DNA of 64,000 nucleotides from Streptomyces sp. DT2A-34 (GCF_030499515.1 NZ_JASTWJ010000001.1:9652001-9716000); one strand, 5' to 3'. Shown: positions 26,095-35,935, counted from the first letter of the stretch. Program-made: numbers and translations. The notes: a model not told the origin generated them from the sequence alone.

Positions 26095-26996
26095 ATGGAG
26101 ATCAACGAGCGGGCCGACGGCGCCCCCGATGTGCTGCACTACACCGCGTTCTCGACCCACCCGGACGGCGGCAACCCGGCCGGCGTGGTCCTGGACGCCT
26201 CAGGCCTCGACGACGCCGAGATGCTGGAGATCGCCGCCCGCTTGGGTTACAGCGAGTCCGCGTTCCTGACCGGTCCGCCCGAGGAACTGAAGGAACTGGT
26301 CGGGGAACCAGGGCGGGCCTTCACCATCCGTTACTTCAGTCCTCAGGCGGAGGTTGCCGCTTCTGCGGCCATGCCACCGTCGCAGCCTCCGTGGCGCTGG
26401 CCGAGCGGATCGGTCCGGGCGATCTGGTCTTCGCCACCCGGGCGGGCACGGTGCCGGTGACCGTCAGCGGTGAGGCGGACGGCACGCTCCGGGCGACCTT
26501 GACGAGCGTGGAGCCCCGCGTCGAAGAGATCGCGGAGGAGGAACTGGCCGAGGCCCTGGCGGCGCTGGGCTGGCCCTCGGCCGACCTCGACCCGCTGCTG
26601 CCGCCCCGCATCGCCTTCGCCGGCGCCCGCCATCTGGTGCTGGGAGCCGGCAGCCGGGAGCGGCTCGCGGACCTCTCGTACGACTTCGATCGGCTCGCCG
26701 CCCTGATGCGGAAGCTGGACCTGACGACCGTGCAGCTGGTGTGGCGCGCCGCGGACACCGTCTTCCACGTCCGCGATCCCTTCCCCGTCGGCGGTGTCGT
26801 GGAGGACCCGGCCACCGGTGCCGCGGCCGCCGCATTCGGGGCGTACGCGCGTGAACTCGCCCTGGTCCCCGCGGAGTCGGTGCTCACCCTGCACCAGGGC
26901 GAGGACATGGGCAGGCCGGGTGTGCTCACCGTGACCCTGCACGCCGGCGACCCGAAGGTCCGGGTCGGTGGCGCGGGCACCCGGATGCCCCGGTGA
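26095..26996 (+). pseudogene. PhzF-family isomerase gene with a frameshift
   Basis: The first part (from ATG 26095) reads YTAFSTHPDGGNPAGVV and RYFSPQAEV, the PhzF N-terminal half. The match then jumps to another frame with FCGHATVAASVALAER and GVVEDPATGAAAAAFGAY, ending at 26996. The break is at 26354-26360, where family members have 'E-V-P-F-C-G-H' but the DNA has five bases, GCCGC, between the Val and Phe codons. This is one base short of a codon pair. Repaired, the product would be about 300 residues. PhzF enzymes are cofactor-free isomerases or epimerases of diverse metabolites. Gene decay and an assembly error are both possible. Confidence 0.85.
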
Positions 26997-27098
26997 CCCA
27001 GGGAGAGCGGAGCTCCTCGACGCCGTAAGGATCCGCCGGGAGGGTCGGTCCCGGGAGCGGCTCCGGCCCCGGGCTGCCCCGGGCACCAACCCCTCGGA

Positions 27099-27758
27099 TC
27101 ACAGGCCGTCGCGCACCATCGCGGCGACGATCTGGACGTGGCGGTCGGCCGCCGTGTTCGAGAACTCGTTGTCGTAGTTCAGGCCGTACGGCCAGAAGTG
27201 GCCGCCGCCGGTGGAGATTTTGGCGCTCGCACCGTCGAACTGCCGGACCAGCGCGGTGGCCTGCGCGCCGGTCCAGGTGCCGTTGCCGCCGAGGCGGGAC
27301 CAGCCCGAGCTCGTCCCCACGCCGATGGTGTGGGCGATCTCGTGCAGCGCGGTCCGCTCGGTCATATAGCTGCGGTTGCCGAAGCGGATGGTTCCGTTGA
27401 TGTTGCCGTCGGCGGTGGGCACGCCCGGGTCGTAGCGGACGGTGATGGTCTTGCCGAGGTCGCTGAGGTTGTTGTAGCGGGCCACCGCGGTGTTCATGGC
27501 CCTGGTGATGAGGTCGTAGGCCGTGCGCTGGTCCTCGGTGGGGTTGGCGGCCCGTTCGAGGGTCCAGGTGATGGTGGCCGCCGCCGATATCTGCCCCTGC
27601 GGTGCGGATGCCGACGCCGATGCCGGCGCGGTCTGCGGGGTGGCCTGCGCGATGCCGGGGCCTGCCAGTACGGCTGCCGCCAACGCGGCGACGACCGCCT
27701 TGGTGCGCCAGGGCAGGGGCGTGTGCCGAGTGGGCAGCGGAGCTCGTCGTGAACTCAT
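27099..27758 (-). CDS. Secreted zincin-like protein with HEIAH motif
   Basis: A 219-residue secreted protein: signal peptide about 1-40 (hydrophobic VVAALAAAVLAGPG, cleavage near AQA), then a single domain of about 160 residues. LHEIAHTIGVG near residue 142 gives the HExxH zinc site. At the place where metzincins have the third histidine there is Thr, so the third ligand must lie elsewhere, perhaps the His in GGGHFWPYGLNYDNEFS near 190. That last motif occurs in actinobacterial secreted proteins often attached to carbohydrate-binding modules. Start codon 27758, 93 bp after the pectate lyase stop on the same strand, so it may be cotranscribed and help attack plant or cell-wall protein. Confidence 0.75.
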   Translation of the reverse strand: MSSRRAPLPTRHTPLPWRTKAVVAALAAAVLAGPGIAQATPQTAPASASASAPQGQISAAATITWTLERAANPTEDQRTAYDLITRAMNTAVARYNNLSDLGKTITVRYDPGVPTADGNINGTIRFGNRSYMTERTALHEIAHTIGVGTSSGWSRLGGNGTWTGAQATALVRQFDGASAKISTGGGHFWPYGLNYDNEFSNTAADRHVQIVAAMVRDGL

Positions 27759-27850
27759 CGGGGGTCCTCCTGTGGGGGGTTGGTCGTCGCGTGTGTGGGG
27801 GGCGACGGTTGATCAGCGCGTCCGCTGAGGAAGGATGCGGGCGGAGCCGG

Positions 27851-28861
27851 TCAGGTGGTGTCGATCCTCCCGACTCCCGCCCCGGCCTGTACGAGGGAGG
27901 GCACGTCGGTCACGCGGTCCAGCGTGTACGCGTAGTAGGTGCGCGGCTCGGTCACGGTTCCGTTGGTCTCGCAGGCACCCGTCCCGGTGCCGGCGAAGAC
28001 GTTGTCGCGCTGGACCAGCCGGCCCGGTCCGGACTCGTCGTAGCCACTGGCCGAGTAGCAGGGGTGGGGGACGGCGTCGAAGTAGTTGCCCTCGACCAGC
28101 ACGCCGGCGTTCATGGTCGACGCGATGCCGTACACCGCGTTGCCCTTGTAGTAGTTGTTGTAGACGTGCACCGGTTCACCGAACCGCACCCGCGGATGCC
28201 GCTGTCGCGATCCGTCGAAGAAGTTGTGGTGGATGGAGACCTTCAACTTGCCGGTGTCCTGGGCGCTGTTGGCGTCGGAGTGGCCGAGCAGCATGGACTT
28301 GTCGGTCTTGTTGAACCAGTTCCACGACACGGTGACGTACTGGGAGCCGCGGACGATGTCGACCGCCCCGTCGACCGCGGCGACGAACTCGTTGTGGTCG
28401 ATCCAGATGTGGTGCGACTCCTGGCCGATGTTGACGGCGTCGTCCTCGGCGTTCGTGAACCTGATGTTGCGCACGATGACGTTGTAGGAGCGGTAGAAGT
28501 CCAGGCCGCCACCGTTGATGACGGCCGAGGAACCCACTCCGAGGATCGTCTTGTCGGGGCGTACGCCCTGCTTGCTGGTGATGTCGATGGTGCCCTGGAC
28601 CCGGATGACCAGTGGGCCGGTCGTGTCGATGTACTCCAGGAACTGCTCGGTGGTGGTGGCGGTCACGGTCGGGCCTCCGGCTCCGCCGGTGGTGCCGTTC
28701 TGGCCGAGCGCGTCGACGGCGGCGAAGCCGGTGGGGGACGTCTCCGCCGGCGGTGCCGGTGTCTTCTCGGCGGCGGTACCGGACGGCACCGTCATCGCGC
28801 CGAGCAACAGGGCGAGCGTGAGAGCGGGGACGACGCGTCCGGCGCGTGACGACGACCTCAT
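27851..28861 (-). CDS. Secreted pectate lyase, polysaccharide lyase family 1
   Basis: A 336-residue secreted enzyme: signal peptide about 1-31, then a right-handed parallel beta-helix. PL1 signatures seen are IWIDHNEF (about 153-160), VDIVRGSQYVTVSWNWF (about 168-185) and the catalytic-arginine region RQRHPRVRFG (about 223-232). It should cleave polygalacturonate by beta-elimination with calcium. Length is typical. The gene reads leftward from a 269-bp divergent region shared with the GH30 gene that contains a LacI-type palindrome. Confidence 0.93.
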   Translation of the reverse strand: MRSSSRAGRVVPALTLALLLGAMTVPSGTAAEKTPAPPAETSPTGFAAVDALGQNGTTGGAGGPTVTATTTEQFLEYIDTTGPLVIRVQGTIDITSKQGVRPDKTILGVGSSAVINGGGLDFYRSYNVIVRNIRFTNAEDDAVNIGQESHHIWIDHNEFVAAVDGAVDIVRGSQYVTVSWNWFNKTDKSMLLGHSDANSAQDTGKLKVSIHHNFFDGSRQRHPRVRFGEPVHVYNNYYKGNAVYGIASTMNAGVLVEGNYFDAVPHPCYSASGYDESGPGRLVQRDNVFAGTGTGACETNGTVTEPRTYYAYTLDRVTDVPSLVQAGAGVGRIDTT

Positions 28862-28941
28862 GTAGTTCCTCCCGGGGCGAGGGGCGGATCTTGTTCGGTC
28901 GTGCGAAAACGGAGATGGGCACGGCGGTCGGACCGGAGGCG

Positions 28942-28953
28942 GAAAGCGCTTTC
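28942..28953. promoter_or_regulatory. LacI-type palindromic operator GAAAGCGCTTTC
   Basis: A perfect 12-bp palindrome with the central CG of LacI/GalR-family operators. It is 80 bp before the pectate lyase start and 178 bp before the GH30 start, in the divergent promoter region. An inverted pair GTAATGA (28970-28976) and TCATTAC (29049-29055) also lies there. A sugar-responsive repressor is probable, but its gene is not in the window. Confidence 0.65.
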
Positions 28954-29130
28954 ACGGGTGTCCCGGAGAGTAATGAGATGCCTTGAGCATGTCAACGAAA
29001 TCGCCGGACCCGCACGTCCGGCCCCAACTCGCCCGCCATCTTGACGAGTTCATTACCGTCCCGGAGCATGCCCTGAGCACGATTCCTTCTGTTCGGTTCT
29101 GTTCAGCTCTGTGTTGTGGAAGGGAGTGCC

Positions 29131-32100
29131 GTGACCCAACGGCATCGCATCGTCCGGGCCCTGGCGTCGACGGTCCCTCTGGTGCTCGGCGCGAGTCTCG
29201 TGGCTGCCGCGCCCGTGGCGAACGCGGCGGCCCCGGCCCCGCGGAGCGCGGTCACCGTGCGGATCGACCCCTCCTACCAACAGCAGGAGTTCGAGGGCTG
29301 GGGCACGAGCCTCGTCTGGTTCGCCAACGCGACGGGCGGCTACCCGGAGCCCATCCGAAGACGGCTCGTGGACATGCTGTTCGGCGCGGACGGTCTGCGC
29401 CTCAACATCGCCCGGTACAACATCGGCGGTGGCAACGCCCCCGATGTCCGCAAGGACTACATGAAGACCGGCGCCACCATGGAGGGCTTCTGGAAGGCCC
29501 CCGAGGGAACCACCCAGAAGGACATGGACTGGTGGGACCCGAACAACCCCGACCACTGGAACTGGGACGCCGACGCAGGCCAGCGCTGGTGGGTGGACCA
29601 GATCAAGGACAAGGTCGACCGCTGGGAGGCGTTCAGCAACTCGCCGCCCTGGTTCCAGACGGTCAGCGGTTATGTCTCCGGCGGTTTCGACGCGAGCGCC
29701 GACCAGATCCGCGCGGACCGCGTCGACGACTTCGCGACCTACCTGACGCGTGTGACGGACCGTCTGGAGCAGGCGCACGGCATCGAGTTCGACACCATCG
29801 CCCCCCTCAACGAGCCCAACACGCCCTACTGGGGCACCCAGCTCGGAGCGGACGGCCAGCCCACGGGCGGCCGCCAGGAGGGCGCCCACGCGGGCCCCGA
29901 GCTCCAGCAGAAGGTGGTCCTCGCACTTGACGAGGCCCTCGAAGGGGCACGCACCGACGCCGAGATCTCCGCGATGGACGAGACGAACCCCGGCATCTTC
30001 ACCGAGAACTGGAACGCCTACGGCACCCCCGCCCGAGCCGCTGTCGACCAGCTCAACGTGCACACCTACGGCACGGGCCGGCGCACCAGCGCACGCGACA
30101 TCGCCAAGGGCGCGGACAAGAAGCTGTGGATGAGCGAGGTCGAGGGCACCTGGGGTACCGGCACCGACTTCACCGGCATGGAGCCTGGGCTCGGCATCGC
30201 GACCCGGATGGTCGACGACATGCGGGAACTGGAGCCCGCCGCCTGGGTGTTCTGGCAGCCGATCGAGGACGCGATCCCACAGGCCGCCGCGGGCAAGAAC
30301 TGGGGCAGCATCCACGTGCCGTTCACCTGCACGGCCGAGGACACCCTGGAGACCTGTCCGGTCCGGGCCAACTCCAAGTTCCACACCATTCGGAACTTCA
30401 CCCACTACATCCGTCCCGGCGACCACTTCGTGAAGGCCGACGACCCGTCGAGCGTCGCCGCGGTGCGGCAGAACGGCCGTACGGCGACCGTGGTGCACGT
30501 GAACGGCGGCGCCTCCGCGCGCTCGGTGACCCTCGACCTCTCGCGCTTCGGCAAGGTCGCGCCGCGGGCCACCGTCACGCCCGTGGTGACGAGCACCGAC
30601 GGCGCCCTCGTACGGGGCACCCCCGTCCCGGTGACCGACCGCTCGGCCACGCTCACCGTCCCCGCCAAGTCGGTCACGACCTTCCTGGTCGAGGGAGTCG
30701 GCGGAGTGGCGCGGGATGCCGCTCTCGTTCAGCCCGGGCATGTCTACCGGCTCCAGGGGGCGCAGAGCGGCAAGTCGTTGGCGCCGTCGGACGACGGCAG
30801 CGGCGTCGTCATCCGGGCGACCGACCCCGGCAGCGCCGAACAGCTGTGGTCCGTCCGGAAGTTGACGCGCGGCACCGACAACCGCGAGCGCTACGCCCTC
30901 ACCAGCGCCAGGACCGGCAAGCGGCTCGCCGTACGCGACAATCAAGCCGTCCTGGAGGAGCCGGAGAGCGGCCAGGTCCCCGAAGCCGCGCAGTGGATCA
31001 TGTCGACGACCGGCGACGGCACATGGACGTTCGTCAACGCCGCCACCGGCCGCCTGATCGACGTCACCGGGCAGTCGACCGCGGACGGCGCCAAGGTGTC
31101 CACGTACACCCCGACCTCGGCGGCGAACCAGCGCTGGACCGTGACCGACGAGACCGTGCTGCGCACCGCCGCGGCCGAAACGTTCACCGTCCCCGACCTG
31201 CGGCCCGAGCTGCCGACGACGGTGACGCCGGTGTTCCGGGACGGCGCCCGGGGCGCGCTGCCCGTCGTGTGGAGCCTTCCGCCGGACCGGACGTGGCGCG
31301 ATCCGGGCACGGTGCGGGTCAGGGGCGAGGCGACCGACCCTCTCGGGCGGAAGATCCCCGCGCTCGCCGTCGTCACCGTCGACACGATCGCCTCCACCCT
31401 TCCCGGACGCGCCAAGACCTATCTGGGCGGCACGCCGGACCTCCCGGCCACGGTCGTCGGCATCGGCCGCAACGGCGGCCGGGCCGACCTTCCGGTGACC
31501 TGGGAGCCGGCCCCCGACGGGGTGTTCGACACGGCCGGCGTCGTGACCCTGCGCGGCGTCGCCCGGGTCGTCGGCGGCGACGAGGTCGACGCGGCCGTGC
31601 GGGTGCAGGTCACGGGACCGGTGGAGACCAACATCGCCGCGGACGACGGCGTCTCGGTCGCCGCCACCTTCACCGAGAGCGGGTACTCCGCGGAGCGCCT
31701 GCGCAACGGCGACCTGTCCGAGAAGGCCTGGTCCAACTGGAAACCGGGGAACACCAAGAACCCCTCCGACACCGTCACCTTCACGCTGCCGAAGCCACGC
31801 GACCTGAACCGCATCGTCGCGCACTTCTACCGGGACGGGAGCAGCGCCTCCATCCCCGAGAGCCTGAAGGTGCAGGTCAGGGCGGCCGACACCGGCACGT
31901 GGACCGACGCGGGCGACCCCGTCACGGTCGGGACCGAGGGCACCCCGGTCGTCGACGTCCCGCTGGCGACGGGACCGGCCTCCGAGGTGCGCGTCGTCAT
32001 GACCGCGCGTCAGGGCGGCTACCTCACCATGAGCGAGATCGAGGTGTACGCCAAGAGCACCGGGGCCTCCTCGGATGCCGCCGCCGCGTCCGTCGAGGTG

Positions 32101-32322
32101 GCCGGAGAGGCGATCCCCGCCTTCGACCCGGACACGACCACCTACCGGGTCGTCACCGGCGCCCCGAGCCGGAGCCGGGTCACGGCGACGGCACGCGACC
32201 CCTACGCGACGGTCGCCGTCGACCGTCTCGACGAGCCCGGCGGGGCCGTGACGGTCGTCTCCGTGACCAGTGAGGACGGGTCACGGACACGGACGTACCG
32301 GATCCATCTCGTACGACGCTGA
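29131..32322 (+). CDS. Secreted GH30-type endo-beta-1,6-galactanase-like multidomain hydrolase
   Basis: A 1063-residue secreted enzyme. Signal peptide about 1-33. The catalytic (beta/alpha)8 barrel (about 40-470) starts FEGWGTSLVWFANATGGYP, as in GH30 galactanases, with acid/base Glu228 in APLNEPN and nucleophile Glu336 in WMSEVEG. Then follow a ricin B-type lectin domain (about 535-670), two Ig-like/Big_4-type modules (about 680-825), a discoidin-like carbohydrate-binding module (about 850-975) and a last cadherin-like module. Such enzymes cut beta-1,6-galactan side chains of arabinogalactan proteins, which fits the adjacent pectate lyase. I use the GTG at 29131, preceded by GGAAGGGAG, not the upstream GTG at 29116. 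Confidence 0.88.
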   Translation: MTQRHRIVRALASTVPLVLGASLVAAAPVANAAAPAPRSAVTVRIDPSYQQQEFEGWGTSLVWFANATGGYPEPIRRRLVDMLFGADGLRLNIARYNIGGGNAPDVRKDYMKTGATMEGFWKAPEGTTQKDMDWWDPNNPDHWNWDADAGQRWWVDQIKDKVDRWEAFSNSPPWFQTVSGYVSGGFDASADQIRADRVDDFATYLTRVTDRLEQAHGIEFDTIAPLNEPNTPYWGTQLGADGQPTGGRQEGAHAGPELQQKVVLALDEALEGARTDAEISAMDETNPGIFTENWNAYGTPARAAVDQLNVHTYGTGRRTSARDIAKGADKKLWMSEVEGTWGTGTDFTGMEPGLGIATRMVDDMRELEPAAWVFWQPIEDAIPQAAAGKNWGSIHVPFTCTAEDTLETCPVRANSKFHTIRNFTHYIRPGDHFVKADDPSSVAAVRQNGRTATVVHVNGGASARSVTLDLSRFGKVAPRATVTPVVTSTDGALVRGTPVPVTDRSATLTVPAKSVTTFLVEGVGGVARDAALVQPGHVYRLQGAQSGKSLAPSDDGSGVVIRATDPGSAEQLWSVRKLTRGTDNRERYALTSARTGKRLAVRDNQAVLEEPESGQVPEAAQWIMSTTGDGTWTFVNAATGRLIDVTGQSTADGAKVSTYTPTSAANQRWTVTDETVLRTAAAETFTVPDLRPELPTTVTPVFRDGARGALPVVWSLPPDRTWRDPGTVRVRGEATDPLGRKIPALAVVTVDTIASTLPGRAKTYLGGTPDLPATVVGIGRNGGRADLPVTWEPAPDGVFDTAGVVTLRGVARVVGGDEVDAAVRVQVTGPVETNIAADDGVSVAATFTESGYSAERLRNGDLSEKAWSNWKPGNTKNPSDTVTFTLPKPRDLNRIVAHFYRDGSSASIPESLKVQVRAADTGTWTDAGDPVTVGTEGTPVVDVPLATGPASEVRVVMTARQGGYLTMSEIEVYAKSTGASSDAAAASVEVAGEAIPAFDPDTTTYRVVTGAPSRSRVTATARDPYATVAVDRLDEPGGAVTVVSVTSEDGSRTRTYRIHLVRR

Positions 32323-32337
32323 GGTTGTCGTCAGAGG

Positions 32338-33355
32338 TCAAGCGCCTCCGCCCGGGTGCGGGTCATGCAGCGCGTACAGCCCGCTGACACGCGCACCGCG
32401 CAGGCGCTTGGCCTCGATGGCCTTTATCCCCGCGTGCAGGGCGGTGCTGCCCTGGCGGTACGCGTCCTCGATGGGCGCGTAGCAGGTGAGGGGGAAGTAC
32501 GCGAAGGGAGCCGGGCGTTCGGGGTCGATGCCGACGGCGCGCAGCCATGTGGTGTCGCCCTGGTGGTAGTAGAGGCAGAAACCGGTCATGAGGGGACCGT
32601 CGTAGGCGGCGACCACTCGGGCGTGGTCGCCCATGGCGTCGGCCTGTCGTTTCAGCAGGCTCGTCATGGCGTCGGTGTCGTCGCCGTGACCGTGCGACTT
32701 CTGCAGCGCCGCGAGGAGTCGCCCCGCGTCCTGGTAGCAGTCGGCGAGGCGTTGGTGACGTACGTCGAGTCCGGCCGCTGCGAATGCGGCGCGTTCGTGA
32801 CGTATCGCCACGCGGCGCTTGGACGGCAGTGAGGCCAGACAGTCGTCGAAGCCGGTGCCGGGCAGCGGAATCGTCGCGTCGTCCGCCATGCGGCGCGGGG
32901 TTGTGCCGTACAGCGGCGCGAGCCGTCGCGCGGCGGGCTCGGTCAGATAGGGCCACCAGTGACCGGTCCCGTGCCGCTCGGCGTGGCCGCGTGCCGCCGC
33001 GCCGAGCAGCGCCAGGCAGTGGGTGTCGAGGTCCGCGGGAAGGCGCGGGTCGGTCAGAGGCGTGTTGTGGTAGCCGCGCCGGGCGCCTGCGATCACCCGC
33101 GGTCTCTCCGTGCCGGGCGGCAGGTGCGTGGGCTCGTAGTAGGTGTTGGGGTTCGCGGTGCACCAGATACAGGGGCGCGGCCGCGACGAGGGCGCCGTCG
33201 TGGTCCCGGATCAGTGCGTACGAGGCGGTCGCGGTGGGGGCGCGCTCCTCCCCGGCGAGCCAGCGGTGGGACCGGTACACCCCCGCGTGCTGCGCGAGCC
33301 GGTCCCAGGCCGCCACGGGCACGGCATGGACGCTGCTGACGATCTCGGTCTTCAT
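32338..33355 (-). pseudogene. FemAB/GNAT-type acyltransferase-like gene with one frameshift
   Basis: Starting at ATG 33355 (MKTEIVSSVHAVPVAAWDRLA), the frame runs to LYLVHREP near residue 68. There the DNA has CCCC (complement of 33148-33151) where CCC restores NTYYEPTHLPPG and then VIAGARRGYHNTPLT to the stop at 32338. Corrected length is about 338 residues. The body (LPSKRRVAIRHERAAF, RQADAMGDHARVVAAYDG, CYAPIEDAYRQGSTALHAGIKA in pieces) resembles the peptidoglycan biosynthesis/recognition (FemAB-like, PF04339) group that may use aminoacyl-tRNA. The start overlaps the transporter stop (ATGA). In this operon it could add an amino acid to a peptide built by the ATP-grasp enzymes. Confidence 0.72.
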
Positions 33356-34661
33356 GTGCGCTTCCTTCCGCCCTGCGGGGCAGGGGACTTGAGGGCCGGA
33401 TCGCGACGAGGGCCATGAGACACGCCGCGCCCTGCACGGTCCAGGGCAGCAGCGCGTGGGTGTCGAGGAGACCGGTGAACAGCGCGGGGGCGGCGATGTT
33501 GCCCGCGGACCAGGAGAGTTTGGTACAGGCTCTGCCTGCTGCCGCGCGCGGCGCTCGGGGTGAGCGTGACGGACAGTTCGCCGACGGCCGGCGCGTAGAA
33601 GATCTCGGCCAGGCTGAACAGGACGATCGCGGTGACCAGAGCGGGCCATGCGGGGATGTCGGCCGTGGGCAGCGCGGGCGCGGCGAACGCGACCATGGCG
33701 CACACCAGCGGGACATGCCCCAGGGCGAGGGTGCGCCGCGGTTCCTCGGGGGCGGCGTGTGCCGTCAACGAGCTGGTGAGCGTGGAGACCATAGGTGTTC
33801 ACCACCAGCAGGATGCTCGCGGACCAGGCGGGCAGCCCGAGCGTCTCGGTGGCGTACACGGCGATGAGCACCGACAGCATGGCCTGGGACAGGATGAAGG
33901 GGATGTTGCACGTCACCAGGAGCAGGTAGCGGCGCATGCCGCCGGCCTCGGCCCCCTTGCGGGCCGCGCGGCCATCGCTCGGCGGCTTCTCGGGGGCGGT
34001 GGCGTTGGCGGCGTTGGCGGCGGTGGCCATGGTGGCGGCGGGCGGGGGGCTCGTGGGCACGCGGGCGAAGCAGAGCGCCGCCGGCAGATACAGCGGCGCG
34101 GCCGTGACGACGAGCCATGTCAGGGCCTTCGTGCCGAACAGGGCGAGCGCCCCGGCCGCCAGCAGCGCCCCGGCCCCGATGCCGACGTTGCGCAGGCTGC
34201 CGGTGAACGCGAACCAGCCGCGCGTCTCCGCGGCCGGCGCGGCGTGCAGGATCAGCGTGCGCTGCGCCGTGTAGGAGGCGTTGACGCCGGACTGCACCAG
34301 AAGGTGGGCGCCGGCGATCTGCCAGGGCCGCTCGGCGAGGAGGAAGGAGAGAAAGCCGGCGGCGCTGACGACGTTGGCGGTGACGGTGACGTGCTTGGGG
34401 CCGGGCCGTGCCGGTCCATGAACCGGCCGGCGGCGAAGACAGCGGGCAGGGCGGTCAACTGGCCCACGGTGACGGCGGCTCCGACCGCGCGAGGGGCAGA
34501 TCGCGCAGGGCCGTGAAGTACAGCAGGCCGAGCGGCAGGAGCATGCCGTTGCCGAGGGAGTCGATGAGGTTGCCGGTGATGAACCGGCCGTGGCCGCGGG
34601 TGACCGGAAGGCCGAGCAGGCGACGCAACCGGGGCGCTCGGGGCGTGGCGGTGCCGGTCAT
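33352..34661 (-). pseudogene. MFS transporter gene broken by five single-base shifts
   Basis: Pieces of one 12-helix major facilitator follow each other in changing frames: RGHGRFITGNLIDSLGNGML, then VGQLTALPAVFAAGRFMDRHG, then VNASYTAQRTLILHAAPA through ILLVVNT, then MVSTLTSSLTAHAAPEE, then SWSAGNIAAPALFTGLLD, ending at 33352. The shifts are near 34488, 34398, 33792, 33520 and 33395. Two look like insertions and three like deletions, some in short G/C runs, and the net length fits 436 codons exactly. ATG at 34661 overlaps the stop of the ATP-grasp gene; the stop overlaps the next ATG. As part of an ATP-grasp operon it would export the product. Either the gene has decayed or the assembly is poor here. 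Confidence 0.8.
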
Positions 34662-35932
34662 GGGGTGAGCAGGGCTCGGATCTTGCCCAGGACCTCCTGA
34701 CGTGGCCAGCCCGCTGTCCGGTGCAGTTCCTCCAGCTGCTTGACGGTCTGCCGCTCCTCGCCCTCGGCGAGGGTGAACACGACGATGTCTCCGTGGCTGG
34801 TGTCGTCGATGACCAACTCGTGGGCACTGACCAATTTCAGACGGTCCGTCAGCTCAGCGCGTACCGACTCCGGCAGGCGCTCGGGAGAGAGGAACTCGAT
34901 GGCCCATCCCGTACGTCGCACAGGGGCCGGGGTGTACGCGCCGCGGGCCATGTCGGTCAGGGCGACGAAGGTGTTGGTGCCGGAGGCGGCGCAGGACAGC
35001 GTGGTGGCGCCGCCGATCCGCGGATTGATCTCCAGGACCACGTACCGCGCACCGGTGTAGATCATGTCGACGTTGACGGAGCCGTGGACGCCGAGTTCCT
35101 CGCACAGGCCGATCAGCTTGGCCGCGACGGGTGCGAAGTCGGCGTCGGCCTGCGGCCGGGGGCCGCACCAGCGCAGGTCGGCGAAGGTGAACACGGGCTC
35201 GGTGCCTGCCGTGCCCGTCCAGCACACCGGCAGTACGCGGTACTTGCCGGGCTCGCCCACGATGTCCACCGAGCACAGCGCGCCGGCGACGCATTCCTCG
35301 ATCACCGCCGACACCTCGGGCGGGTCGGCGAGATACGCGTCCAGGGCGGCGGCGGCGTCGGGCAGGGCCCTGATCCCCATGCCGGTGGAGTCCCACAACG
35401 GCTTGGACAGGAGCGGGTAGCCGATGCCGGCGGCGGATGCGCGCAGGGCGTCCGCGTAGGCGGGAAACGCCACGCCGCGCCCGGCGAGCAGATCGGAGTC
35501 GACCTTGACGCCCCGCGGGGTGTCCAGGCCCGCGCGCAGGAGGAATTGCTTGGTCTCCCACTTGTCGCACAGGGCCAGGGTCGACGGGAGCGGGGTCATG
35601 ACCGTGGGGATGCCCTGGGCGTCGAGGAGTTCCTTGACGGTGGCGTCCCGCAGGGCGTTCTCGCACGGTAGGGAGATGGAGACGGCGGCGTCCGCGCCCC
35701 ACCGCGCGACCTCCCGGGCGAATTCGGCGGGGGTGGCGGCGGCGTCGAGGCGGCGGCGCTCGCCGGGGAAGTCCCCGTCGCCGGCCGTGCCGTGGGTGTG
35801 GAACAGGCAGCTCTCGATACCGAGTTCAGCCAGGTCGAGGACGCATCGCTGGATGTACGGGTCGGCGCGGCGGATCTCCACGGACCGCAGGAACGCGATC
35901 TTCTGTACGGGGTTCTGTCCGGGACTGCGCAC
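34658..35932 (-). CDS. ATP-grasp ligase (second of two)
   Basis: A 424-residue ATP-grasp enzyme with an N-terminal pre-ATP-grasp domain (about 1-110), ATP-grasp fold (about 120-320; lysine in KWETKQFLLRAG, and VVLEINPRIGG carrying the Mg-binding Glu/Asn), and a C-terminal domain with charged helices. Enzymes of this type join a carboxylate to an amine through an acyl-phosphate, as in dipeptide antibiotics and amino-acid ligation. The start is GTG at 35932, 3 bp after the upstream ATP-grasp stop, and the stop overlaps the transporter ATG. Two ATP-grasp ligases, an exporter and a FemAB-like protein in one operon suggest a small peptide product. The substrates are unknown. Confidence 0.85.
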   Translation of the reverse strand: MRSPGQNPVQKIAFLRSVEIRRADPYIQRCVLDLAELGIESCLFHTHGTAGDGDFPGERRRLDAAATPAEFAREVARWGADAAVSISLPCENALRDATVKELLDAQGIPTVMTPLPSTLALCDKWETKQFLLRAGLDTPRGVKVDSDLLAGRGVAFPAYADALRASAAGIGYPLLSKPLWDSTGMGIRALPDAAAALDAYLADPPEVSAVIEECVAGALCSVDIVGEPGKYRVLPVCWTGTAGTEPVFTFADLRWCGPRPQADADFAPVAAKLIGLCEELGVHGSVNVDMIYTGARYVVLEINPRIGGATTLSCAASGTNTFVALTDMARGAYTPAPVRRTGWAIEFLSPERLPESVRAELTDRLKLVSAHELVIDDTSHGDIVVFTLAEGEERQTVKQLEELHRTAGWPRQEVLGKIRALLTP

Positions 35933-35935
35933 GGC

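Noticed and set aside
29053..31824. 923-codon minus-strand frame opposite the GH30 gene
   Set aside because: Shadow frame caused by third-position GC bias; no motif, no ribosome site, and the plus strand has catalytic motifs and a signal peptide.
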